From Lachnospiraceae bacterium (GTDB lineage Bacteria; Bacillota; Clostridia; Lachnospirales; Lachnospiraceae), in the NCBI GenBank assembly GCA_017535945.1, contig JAFXTJ010000105.1:1-56038 (forward strand): DNA of 56,038 bases, in the 5' to 3' direction. The position numbers and the translations under genes were made by a program. Under the pieces are notes generated by a model. It was not told where the DNA came from and ran no database searches. It worked only from the letters and a program-made list of their open reading frames with translations. Below, piece by piece: positions 43,992 through 51,973 of the stretch (position 1 is the first letter of the stretch; each line of letters opens with the position of its first letter).

Positions 43992-46372
43992 GGTTTTTTC
44001 ACCTCTTCAAAGAGGATCAGCCTGGCATCCCCGGTACGGAACACCCGCGTTCCTTCCGCGTATCCCGTTCCGGCGAAATCCGGTGCAAGCCGCACCCCGC
44101 AGGTGTTGAGCGCGCTGCCGGGGAGGATCTGGTCCTCCGCATCCTGCGGCAGGCGGTAAAACCGGTCGATGGCTCCCTGCAGCAGACTGCCCTCCCGGAC
44201 GTGCACCGGCGACATCATATTGATGAGGCTTCCGAAATCCGCGGCGGAGATCCCTGCCTGCCGGTTCGTCACATGATAGAGTACCTCCGGCTCGAGCCCG
44301 CGTGTCTTCAGCTCCATGAAAGGCCGGTTCGGCCGGTTCTCCCGCTGCAGCAGGAGCGCGGCCGCCCTATGGTCCCCGGGGGCTTCCGAGACCGCGAGCA
44401 TCCCGCCGTCCCGCAGCCGGTAGAGGCTGCCGCCGAAGAACACCTCCCGCCACTCCTTATACCAGGCGATCTGCTCCCGGATCTCTTTTCTCCCCTCCCC
44501 GGAGAGATCGCCGGGATCGAACTCGTAGCCGAGACAGCCGAAGGCGGCCACGGCAAAACGCGTCTCCATCGGCATCCGGTGCAGCGTCTGGTGGTTCGGA
44601 CTCGCGCTCACATGACAGCCCAGAACGGACATCGGGTATCCGTAACTGTACCCCCGCTGGATGTCCGCGCGGCAGAGCGCATCCGTATCATCACTCGCCC
44701 AGATCTGCGGGAAAAAGGACAGGATACCGAGGTCAAACCGGTTCCCGCCGGAAGCGCAGCCCTCGAACAGGATGTCCGGGAAACGCTCCGTGAGCGTGCG
44801 CATCACGCGGTAAAGCCCCAGGATATAACGGTGCCCGAACTCCCCCTGTCTCGCCGGAGGCAGCGAAAGGCTGAACCGGTCCGAAAAGATCCGGTTCATG
44901 TCCCACTTGATATAGTCCGCGCCGGAACCGCGAAAAACGCGGGTCATCTCTTCGATCACATGATCCTGGACCTCCATCCGCGTCAGATCGAGGAACATCT
45001 GGTTCCGTCCCGTGGAATGTGCTCTCCCCGGGATGCACACGGCCCAGTCCGGATGCTTCGCATACAGCTCCGACCGCTCGTTCACCATCTCCGGTTCCAC
45101 CCAGAGTCCGAACTGCAGCCCCATCCTGTGGATCTTCTCCCCGAGGCGCTCCAGCCCGCCGGGCAGCTTCTTCCTGTTTGCCGTCCAGTCCCCCAGTGAG
45201 GACGTGTCGTCATCCCGCGCACCGAACCAGCCGTCGTCGAGCACAAATAGCTCGATCCCGAGATCTTTGGCTGCGCGGGCCTGCCTGAGGAGCTTTGCCT
45301 CATCAAACTTGAAATAATTGGCCTCCCAGCTGTTCAGCAGGATCGGACGCGCCTTGTCCCGCCAGGTGCCGCGCACGATATGCCGCCGCACAAAGCGGTG
45401 CATGTTCCGGCTCATTGCGCCGAACCCCTCCGCCGAAAAGACCATGACCGCCTCCGGCGTCTCAAAGGTCTCCCCGGGAGCGAGCTGCCAGGAGAAGCCC
45501 TCCGGCTGGATCCCGCACACGAACCGCGACCGGTCGAAGCCGTCCGAGGAGAGTGCTTCATAATGATCGCCGCTGTAGATGAGGTTGACGCCGATACAGC
45601 CCCCGGCCTCCTCCGTCGCTTCCGCTTCCGAGAGGATCACGAACGGATTGGACCTGCTGCCGGAAGCCCCCGCGTGCAGACCTTCGCTGACGGAACGTCC
45701 GGCAGTGACCGCCTGATCGTGCCGGTGCATCTCATCCGCCCAGTGCCCGTGAAAGGTCGTGAAACGCAGTCCGCTTTCATGGAAGTCCAGCTGCGTGCTG
45801 AGGAGCCGGTTTACCGTGATCCCCTGCCCGGCATCCGCCGGTACGGTGAGAGCGGCGCTTCGCACGATGGCATCCGTCTCCGGGAATACCGCATAATATA
45901 TGGTAAGGATCACGCCGGTCTCCCGCTCCGTGCAGGTGAGGACCAGTTCCTCCACGCCGGCATCCTCCGCGGCGAGAGCGCCCGGAAGTCCCTCCGGCGC
46001 GTGCTTCCCCTGTCGGATCTCGTATCCCGTATACAGGAAGTCCGATGTGCCGCTGCCGTCCGCGTAAGTCAGACAGACAAAAGGATCCCGGATATCCCCC
46101 TTGCCGAGCGAGGAGAACTCAAGATTCACCGCCTCCGGACACAGCGGGCCCGTCTCCGGCGAATACTGCACCATACCGCCGCCGGGGTTCAGGATCTTCT
46201 CCCCGAGCGCCGCTGCCGTGCCGGCGAGGACTTCGCCGCTCACATCAGCCCCGTCCGCAAACAGTCTGCCGCCGTAGTGCAGATGCTCCGCATGCCCGGA
46301 GGGCAGGATACGGAACAACCAGGAGCTGCGTGCGGTCTCCAGATAAAAAACGCCGTCCGCCGCCCGGATCAT
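43988..46372 (-). CDS. Alpha-galactosidase, glycoside hydrolase family 36
   Basis: This 794-residue retaining glycosidase has an N-terminal beta-sandwich, a TIM barrel and a C-terminal beta domain, in the size range of bacterial GH36 (about 720-750). The nucleophile is Asp491 in YIKWDMNR and the acid/base Asp561 is in WASDDTDA. EGCASGGNRFD is also typical. No signal peptide is seen, so it acts in the cytoplasm on imported alpha-galactosides such as melibiose or raffinose-type sugars. It overlaps the GH2 gene and the radical SAM gene by 4 bases each. Confidence 0.95.
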   Translation of the reverse strand: MIRAADGVFYLETARSSWLFRILPSGHAEHLHYGGRLFADGADVSGEVLAGTAAALGEKILNPGGGMVQYSPETGPLCPEAVNLEFSSLGKGDIRDPFVCLTYADGSGTSDFLYTGYEIRQGKHAPEGLPGALAAEDAGVEELVLTCTERETGVILTIYYAVFPETDAIVRSAALTVPADAGQGITVNRLLSTQLDFHESGLRFTTFHGHWADEMHRHDQAVTAGRSVSEGLHAGASGSRSNPFVILSEAEATEEAGGCIGVNLIYSGDHYEALSSDGFDRSRFVCGIQPEGFSWQLAPGETFETPEAVMVFSAEGFGAMSRNMHRFVRRHIVRGTWRDKARPILLNSWEANYFKFDEAKLLRQARAAKDLGIELFVLDDGWFGARDDDTSSLGDWTANRKKLPGGLERLGEKIHRMGLQFGLWVEPEMVNERSELYAKHPDWAVCIPGRAHSTGRNQMFLDLTRMEVQDHVIEEMTRVFRGSGADYIKWDMNRIFSDRFSLSLPPARQGEFGHRYILGLYRVMRTLTERFPDILFEGCASGGNRFDLGILSFFPQIWASDDTDALCRADIQRGYSYGYPMSVLGCHVSASPNHQTLHRMPMETRFAVAAFGCLGYEFDPGDLSGEGRKEIREQIAWYKEWREVFFGGSLYRLRDGGMLAVSEAPGDHRAAALLLQRENRPNRPFMELKTRGLEPEVLYHVTNRQAGISAADFGSLINMMSPVHVREGSLLQGAIDRFYRLPQDAEDQILPGSALNTCGVRLAPDFAGTGYAEGTRVFRTGDARLILFEEVKKP

Positions 46373-48786
46373 ACGCGGTCCACCCTGAAGCGCACGGTTT
46401 CCGTGCGTCCCTCACAGGAAACCGTCAACCTCCCTTCGCCCGCATGGCCGCAGGTCCGCACATAGGCTCCCGTCATGCCGCCCTTGAAGGAAGTGAGGGA
46501 GGGCCCGATCAGCGACACGGCCCCGTCCGTTTCCAGCAGCACCCCTTCCCCGAAATACGGCAGGAGATTCCCGTTCTGATCCACCATGCGGATCCGCACC
46601 GATGCGCCGTCCCAGCTATCGGTCTCGCGCAATAAATAACAACCGTTATCGTCCTGCGGTGCCCCAACGAGGATCTCCGGATGATGGGAGGTCACGGCTT
46701 CCCGGATGACGGTCTTCACGACCCGGCCGCCGCGGATGGCTTCAAACCGGTAGGTCAGCGCCGTCCCGCCCCAGTTGCCGATATACTTGCCGTAGAGTCT
46801 TGTGGCCTCCTCCATCGTGATATGATCGACAAACATCAGCTTGGCGGCGAGCGCCTTGTCCGCAAGCGGCAGCGAATTCATGCCGTGCTTTGCCGCCGAC
46901 AGGAGGATCGTTTTGATCTGCGCCGCCTGCGATCCCTTGTAGGATTCGTGCTTTTCAATGAGATCCCCCACGAAATCATCGATCAGGACCGGCGGGTGCG
47001 GCAGCGCGGGGAAATGCTCCGTATCCGGCAGGAACTCCGCGATGAACTCGTCATTCTTGTACATCTTCACACTGTCGGCGTTGGTAAGCGCATAGACGCT
47101 GGTGAGCTGCCCGCCCGGATGATCCCCGATATCCATTGTGGAGAGGATCTCCAGTACATCCGTCTCATCGCCCTGGGAAGCCCAGAGTCCGGCAGCCGGC
47201 TTGGGATTGCGGAACATATCCAGCACGCCGTGATAGCAGATCCGGTCTCCGCTGCCGAAATCCCGGTGTGTATTGTAGTCAAACATGCACCAGGCGAATT
47301 CCCCTGCCACGCCGTCCTGCGCATAGGTATCATTGAGGACTCTCGCGTGCCGGAGCACATGAGCCGTGCGGTGCGGTTCATCGTCGTAAGACTTGGTGGG
47401 GAACATGTGCCCGTTGTTCTCCGTGATGAGATAACCTTTTGCCGGATCCGGCGTTACGTCCTCTTTCTTTGCCACGCCCTCATTGGTGCCGTCATGCAGG
47501 AAATCATTATAGGTATAGACATCCTCCAGCAGTTCGCTCTTCCTGAGGTAGCGCACGCCGCCGGTCGGGCGCGTATCATCCAGTTTGTGCGCCAGTTCGT
47601 TGGTCCTTGTATAGAGCGCGTTGTTGTCCTGCGATTCATTGATGCGCACGCCCCAGATGAAGATGGAGGGATGATTGCGGTACTGCAGGATCATCTCCCG
47701 CACATTTTCCACCGCCTGCTCCTGCCAGGCTTCGTCCCCGATGTGCTGCCAGCCCGGGATCTCCATGAACACCAGCAGTCCCAGCTCGTCGCATCGGTCG
47801 ATGAAGCTCTGTGCCTGCGGATAATGGGAGGTGCGCACCGCGTTGACCGCCAGCTCCCGTTTCAGGATATCCGCGTCCTCTCTCTGGAGACGGTCCGGCA
47901 TGGCGTATCCCGTATAGGCATAGCTCTGATGCCGGTTGAGCCCGCGGACCTGCACGCGCTGCCCGTTGATATACAGGCCGCTCTCCGTAAAGGTGATCTG
48001 CCGGAAACCGAAGCGCACGTTCTTCTCATCGATGACGCGCTCCCCGTCCATGAGGCAGGCACGCACCCGGTAGAGCTCCGGTGAATCCGGCGACCAGGGA
48101 CGGATCCCCCGGATATCCCAGACCGAGGAGAGGGATATGGTCCCGGACGCCACCGCCTGCCTGTGTGAAGCGATCTCATTGCCGGCCTCGTCCAGCACAT
48201 GGCAGACCAGTGAGGCGCTGTCCGGGTACGCGGCCGAGAGTGCGGTTTCGATCGTAAGGGTCGCCATGGTGCGCTTCACCCCGGTGGTCTTCACGAAGAG
48301 ATCCGTGATGTGCACGGGATCGCCCACGCGCAGCGTGACACCGCGGTAGAGACCGCCGTAGGTCATATAATCGATCACAAAGCCGAAGGGCGGCTGGTTC
48401 AGGCTTTCATTACTGTCAAGGCGCACGGCCAGCACATTCTCCCCGCCCGCCGGCGCGAGATGCGCCGTGAGATCGACCGTAAAGGCGGTGTACCCGTTCT
48501 TATGCACGGCGAGCTCGGTTCCGTTCAGATACACCGTTGCCTCATGGGCGGCACCGTCGAAACAGACCTCCACGGTCTGCCCCTCCCAGTCCTGCTCCGT
48601 CCGGAAGACCTTACGGTACCCGCTGACCATCTGATAGATCTGCTCATCGAAATAGTCGTAAGGTGTGGTCACCACACTGTGCGGCAGCACGACGGCTTCT
48701 CCGCCGGCGGGCGCCACTTCTCCCCGGATGCCGTCCTCCCATTCGGGATAAAAACTCCAGTCACGGTTCCAGCCAAATGTCTTCAT
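46369..48786 (-). CDS. Glycoside hydrolase family 2 protein, probable beta-galactosidase
   Basis: This 805-residue cytoplasmic enzyme has a GH2 sugar-binding domain (about 1-160), an Ig-like domain, a TIM barrel and a C-terminal extension (about 600-805). The acid/base is likely Glu384 in WGVRINESQDN and the nucleophile Glu456 in LITENNGH. HPSIFIWG is also typical. Pairing with a GH36 alpha-galactosidase suggests galactoside use, but beta-glucuronidase or other GH2 activities cannot be excluded. AAAGGAG lies 11 bases before the ATG. It is the first gene of its unit. No transporter or regulator is adjacent. Confidence 0.9.
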   Translation of the reverse strand: MKTFGWNRDWSFYPEWEDGIRGEVAPAGGEAVVLPHSVVTTPYDYFDEQIYQMVSGYRKVFRTEQDWEGQTVEVCFDGAAHEATVYLNGTELAVHKNGYTAFTVDLTAHLAPAGGENVLAVRLDSNESLNQPPFGFVIDYMTYGGLYRGVTLRVGDPVHITDLFVKTTGVKRTMATLTIETALSAAYPDSASLVCHVLDEAGNEIASHRQAVASGTISLSSVWDIRGIRPWSPDSPELYRVRACLMDGERVIDEKNVRFGFRQITFTESGLYINGQRVQVRGLNRHQSYAYTGYAMPDRLQREDADILKRELAVNAVRTSHYPQAQSFIDRCDELGLLVFMEIPGWQHIGDEAWQEQAVENVREMILQYRNHPSIFIWGVRINESQDNNALYTRTNELAHKLDDTRPTGGVRYLRKSELLEDVYTYNDFLHDGTNEGVAKKEDVTPDPAKGYLITENNGHMFPTKSYDDEPHRTAHVLRHARVLNDTYAQDGVAGEFAWCMFDYNTHRDFGSGDRICYHGVLDMFRNPKPAAGLWASQGDETDVLEILSTMDIGDHPGGQLTSVYALTNADSVKMYKNDEFIAEFLPDTEHFPALPHPPVLIDDFVGDLIEKHESYKGSQAAQIKTILLSAAKHGMNSLPLADKALAAKLMFVDHITMEEATRLYGKYIGNWGGTALTYRFEAIRGGRVVKTVIREAVTSHHPEILVGAPQDDNGCYLLRETDSWDGASVRIRMVDQNGNLLPYFGEGVLLETDGAVSLIGPSLTSFKGGMTGAYVRTCGHAGEGRLTVSCEGRTETVRFRVDRV

Positions 48787-48830
48787 CCTGCCGTTTCTCC
48801 TTTCTGCCTGCCGCTTTCATGCATTATATA

Positions 48831-48909
48831 ATATCGCTTGTTATTGTATGATGCTCCGGTAGAATAACATCTGATATTATTTGTGATCGCATTAAATATC
48901 AATTGTTAT
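48831..48909. promoter_or_regulatory. Control region of the GH2-GH36 unit with a direct repeat and a candidate -10
   Basis: The A/T-rich gap before the GH2 gene holds ATATC-NN-TTGTTAT twice (48831-48844 and 48896-48909). A minus-strand TATAAT lies at about 48824-48829, with a poor -35. The repeats could be sites for a sugar regulator. Weak support. Confidence 0.35.
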
Positions 48910-50387
48910 CTTTTTACGTCCCAGGCTGCAAGTGCTTCCTTCAGAAATTCCCAGTTCCGGGCGACGGAGGAGATATAAAGCCGCTCCGCCGGCGAATGGA
49001 TGCCTTCCATCTGCGGGCCGAAGGAGACGCAGTCCAGTTCCGGCTTCTTCTCCTTGAAGATCCCGCACTCGACACCGGCATGGATTGCCTCCACGCGGGG
49101 TGTTTTCCCCGTCATCCGCTGCCAGATGTCCCGGAAATGCGCGCAGATCACGGAATCGGGGTCATAACGCCAGCCCGGATAGAGACTGTGCACGCTGTGC
49201 GCCGCCCCGCATGCCTCAGCGAGGAGTTCCAGCCGCCTCACGAGGTGATCCCTCGCCGTATCCAGACAGCTGCGGACCGCGATGTCGAGAATGAGGCGCC
49301 CCTCCTCCCCGCTAAAGACCAGATGCATGATGCCCGTGTTGAGGGAGGTCTCCGGCAGATTCTCCAGTTCCGTGCTCATCTTCTCCACACCGTCCGGCAG
49401 GATCATGAGGAGTGCCGCCGCGCGGGGCACGGCATCACCCGCGATGCACAGGCAGTCCGTGACCGCATCCTCCGTAACAGTGACCGCAAAGCCGGGATCT
49501 CTTGCCCCCAGTTCCGAACGGATGATCTCCGCCGTATCGGCCAGGCACTTCCCGATCCGTGCCGTGTCGGCGGCCTGCTCCGCCGGAAAAACAAGTGTCA
49601 GCGTCGATGACGCCGGGATCGCATTGTCCGCGACACCGCCGTCCAGCGCGGCCACGCCGGGGGTAAACCCGGCATCCGTGAGCGCCTGCAGCAGGCGGCC
49701 GGCGATAAGGTTGGCATTTCCGCGTCCGCGGTGGATCTCCTGTCCGGAATGCCCGCCGAGCAGACCGGATACCTCTGCCGTCACGCGGCAGCCGGACATC
49801 CGCCGGACGGGAAGCGGCAGTTCCATGCGGACCCGCCCGCCGCCGGCACAGCCGGCGAGGAAGATCCCCTCGTCCTCCGAATCCATATTGATGAAGCGTC
49901 CGGCCGTCAGCAGCGCGGGATCCACCGCACGGGCGCCGTCCATCCCGGTCTCCTCTTCCGTGGTGATGATAAGAGTCAGCTCCGGATGCGGGATCGAAGG
50001 ATCATCCATGAGCGCGCACATGTAGGCGACGGCGATGCCGTTATCGGCGCCAAGGCTCGTGCCCTCGGCATAGATCTTGTCCCCGTCGATCCCGAGTTTC
50101 AGCGGATCCGTCGCGGGATCCACGGCGGAATCCGCGGTGCGCACCGCGACCATATCCATGTGTCCCTGCAGGATCAGCGGATCCCTGTCCTCTCTGCCCG
50201 GCGTGGCGGGGAGCGTGACGATCACATTTCCCGCCGCATCGAGCACGGCATGATAGCCGCGGCTTTCCGCAAAGTCCTTCAGATACGCCGCGATCGCCGC
50301 GGTATTGCCCGAGCCGTGCGGGATCGAACAGATCTTCTCAAAGAATTGAAAGACCGGCTGTGGTTCCAGATGTTCCAGTACACTCAT
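48906..50387 (-). CDS. pepD: Aminoacyl-histidine dipeptidase (M20C, PepD)
   Basis: This zinc dipeptidase has 493 residues from the ATG at 50387 (family about 480-490). It shows LQGHMDMV with the first ligands, SLGADNGIAVAYM, and the catalytic ITTEEETGMDGA. The C-terminal VECGIF and SFGPQMEGIHSP segments carry further ligands. It cleaves dipeptides such as carnosine-like or Xaa-His peptides in the cytoplasm. GGAGG lies 4 bases before the ATG. A longer in-frame start at 50441 would cross the rplT operon terminator. Confidence 0.94.
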   Translation of the reverse strand: MSVLEHLEPQPVFQFFEKICSIPHGSGNTAAIAAYLKDFAESRGYHAVLDAAGNVIVTLPATPGREDRDPLILQGHMDMVAVRTADSAVDPATDPLKLGIDGDKIYAEGTSLGADNGIAVAYMCALMDDPSIPHPELTLIITTEEETGMDGARAVDPALLTAGRFINMDSEDEGIFLAGCAGGGRVRMELPLPVRRMSGCRVTAEVSGLLGGHSGQEIHRGRGNANLIAGRLLQALTDAGFTPGVAALDGGVADNAIPASSTLTLVFPAEQAADTARIGKCLADTAEIIRSELGARDPGFAVTVTEDAVTDCLCIAGDAVPRAAALLMILPDGVEKMSTELENLPETSLNTGIMHLVFSGEEGRLILDIAVRSCLDTARDHLVRRLELLAEACGAAHSVHSLYPGWRYDPDSVICAHFRDIWQRMTGKTPRVEAIHAGVECGIFKEKKPELDCVSFGPQMEGIHSPAERLYISSVARNWEFLKEALAAWDVKR

Positions 50388-50422
50388 GATGCCTCCGTTT
50401 CGCGTCTCTGTGAAAAGTACAG

Positions 50423-50451
50423 AAAAAAACCCCGTTACCATTGTAACGGGG
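50423..50451 (-). terminator. Terminator of the infC-rpmI-rplT operon
   Basis: CCCCGTTAC and GTAACGGGG form a perfect 9-bp stem with a 4-base loop (50430-50451). On the minus strand a run of seven T follows. It lies 34 bases past the rplT stop. Confidence 0.92.
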
Positions 50452-50485
50452 CTTTCCCTTATTGTCCATATGATCCCGTCTGACT

Positions 50486-50845
50486 TCAGGCGCTGATCTT
50501 TTCCTTGGCGATATCGGCAAGAGCCTTAAAGCCGTCCGCGTCATTCACTGCCATATCCGCGAGCATCTTGCGGTTGATATCGATCTCCGCAAGCTTCAGA
50601 CCGTGCATCATCTTGCTGTAGGAGAGACCGTTCAGGCGGGCCGCCGCGCCGATCCTGGTGATCCAGAGACTGCGCATGTCGCGCTTCTTTAACTTCCTGC
50701 CCGCGAAAGCGGTGGAAAGCGCGCGCATCACGGACTGCTTGGCGATCCTGTACTGCTTGGATCTCGCTCCGCGATAGCCCTTTGCGAGCTTTAATACCTT
50801 GTTCTTCTTTTTCTTTGCATTGACTGCACCTTTGATCCTGGCCAT
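50486..50845 (-). CDS. rplT: Large ribosomal subunit protein bL20
   Basis: This 119-residue basic protein has the typical [19 protein letters not shown] and [19 protein letters not shown] segments. It binds 23S rRNA early in assembly, and in Firmicutes it also represses its own operon through the leader upstream of infC. Such a leader is visible at 51662-51777. Confidence 0.98.
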   Translation of the reverse strand: MARIKGAVNAKKKKNKVLKLAKGYRGARSKQYRIAKQSVMRALSTAFAGRKLKKRDMRSLWITRIGAAARLNGLSYSKMMHGLKLAEIDINRKMLADMAVNDADGFKALADIAKEKISA

Positions 50846-50882
50846 TTCACACCTCCGAATTCAAACTCATGATCTCTGCTCA

Positions 50883-51083
50883 TCAGATATAAGGCAGGAT
50901 CTTCTTCATGTTCTTCATGTTGGTCTCGTCTACCACGCAATCCTGTCTCATGTTCCTCTTGCGCTTGGTGGACTTCTTGGTCAGGATGTGACGCTTGTAG
51001 GCCTTGTTGCGCATGAGCTTGCCGGTGCCTGTCACCTTGAATCGCTTTGCAGCGGCTCTGCTGGTCTTCATTTTCTTCTGCAT
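50883..51083 (-). CDS. rpmI: Large ribosomal subunit protein bL35
   Basis: This 66-residue basic protein starts [15 protein letters not shown], with the conserved [15 protein letters not shown] segment. A perfect AGGAGG lies 8 bases before the ATG. It sits in the standard order between infC and rplT. Confidence 0.97.
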   Translation of the reverse strand: MQKKMKTSRAAAKRFKVTGTGKLMRNKAYKRHILTKKSTKRKRNMRQDCVVDETNMKNMKKILPYI

Positions 51084-51118
51084 GTTCTTTACCTCCTCGT
51101 TATTGTCCCGACCGGTTG

Positions 51119-51637
51119 TCAGCGCTTCTCTGCCATGATCATGTTCATGAAGCGCCCTTCCGTCCTGGGTTCCTTCTCCACTACCGCGATGTCCTGGAGC
51201 TGTTCGGCGATGTCCGTCAGGATATGCACGCTCGCTCCCATGTGCGCCATCTCGCGTCCCCGGAACCGGATCGTGAATTTCACCCGGTTGCCCTTGGAGA
51301 GAAATTTGCGCGCTGCATTGATCTTGGTGTTGAGATCGTTGGTGTCGATGTTGGGCGACATCCGGATCTCCTTGATGTCCACGATCTTCTGCTTTTTCTT
51401 GGCCTCCTTGGCCTTGCGCAGCTGCTCGTACTTGTACTTGCCGTAGTCGACGATCTTGCATACCGGGGGATTCGCCGTGGGCGCGATCTTCACCAGATCG
51501 ACTCCCGCCTCCTCCGCAAGCCGCATCGCCTCCTGGATCGGCATGACGCCCAGCTGTTCGCCGTTCTCTCCGATCACGCGTACTTCGCGGTCTCTGATCT
51601 GCTCGTTGATAAACAGGTCATTATTGTTGTTATTGAT
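51119..51637 (-). CDS. infC: Translation initiation factor IF-3, starting at an ATC codon
   Basis: This protein of about 172 residues has the IF-3 N-domain ([21 protein letters not shown]) and C-domain ([24 protein letters not shown]). The start is inferred as ATC at 51635-51637, because GAGGAGGG ends exactly 8 bases before it and no ATG, GTG or TTG is properly placed. IF-3 genes often use ATT, ATC or ATA so that the factor limits its own synthesis. Five Asn residues follow the start. A longer frame to 51778 would begin in the leader. rpmI and rplT follow. Confidence 0.93.
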   Translation of the reverse strand: MNNNNNDLFINEQIRDREVRVIGENGEQLGVMPIQEAMRLAEEAGVDLVKIAPTANPPVCKIVDYGKYKYEQLRKAKEAKKKQKIVDIKEIRMSPNIDTNDLNTKINAARKFLSKGNRVKFTIRFRGREMAHMGASVHILTDIAEQLQDIAVVEKEPRTEGRFMNMIMAEKR

Positions 51638-51661
51638 GGCTTTGTCCCTCCTCAATACATG

Positions 51662-51686
51662 AAAAAAGGTCTGCGCACAGCAGACC
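51662..51686 (-). terminator. Leader terminator upstream of infC
   Basis: GGTCTGC and GCAGACC form a 7-bp stem with a 5-base loop, followed on the minus strand by six T and then the infC ribosome binding site. It would stop transcription before infC, as in L20 leaders. Confidence 0.8.
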
Positions 51687-51777
51687 ATCCATCCCACCCG
51701 TACTATAACGGGGCCTCGTCCGATGAACACCTGAAGCGTCTGCCGCAGGGTGAGAGTCATGCTCTGCTTGCTGAACA
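51687..51777 (-). ncRNA. Probable L20 leader element of the infC operon
   Basis: Between the promoter and the leader terminator lies a G/C-rich segment that can form a local hairpin (CCCGT-ACGGG) and long-range pairing (CTCACCC with GGGTGGG). GCAGAC (minus strand, 51738-51743) can pair with the 5' arm of the terminator, giving an antiterminator. Position, size and terminator fit the known L20 autoregulatory leader of Firmicutes. A covariance search was not possible here. Confidence 0.65.
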
Positions 51778-51783
51778 TCCCAT

Positions 51784-51812
51784 ATCATACGCGAAGGATG
51801 CGGCGCTGTCAA
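51784..51812 (-). promoter_or_regulatory. Promoter of the infC-rpmI-rplT operon
   Basis: The minus strand has a perfect TTGACA (51807-51812), 17 bases, then TATGAT (51784-51789). Transcription should start near 51777 and produce a 140-base leader. Confidence 0.85.
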
Positions 51813-51927
51813 GGGGGAATTCGATCATCAGGCAACAGATCATTCTCACCGGATGGTAACTGAAAATGCTGAATCATCATGAATGCAGTTACCCTGATCC
51901 CCAAAAGCCGTCTCTGCACAACAGAGT

Positions 51928-51956
51928 TTGGAACAACGTGCAGGGTGTGATAAGAT
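51928..51956 (+). promoter_or_regulatory. Candidate promoter of the SNF2 gene
   Basis: TTGGAA (51928-51933), 17 bases, then TAAGAT (51951-51956) lie just ahead of the helicase start. Each box matches consensus at four of six positions. If correct, the leader is about 10 bases. Confidence 0.4.
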
Positions 51957-51973
51957 AAGCAGGGAAACGATGC

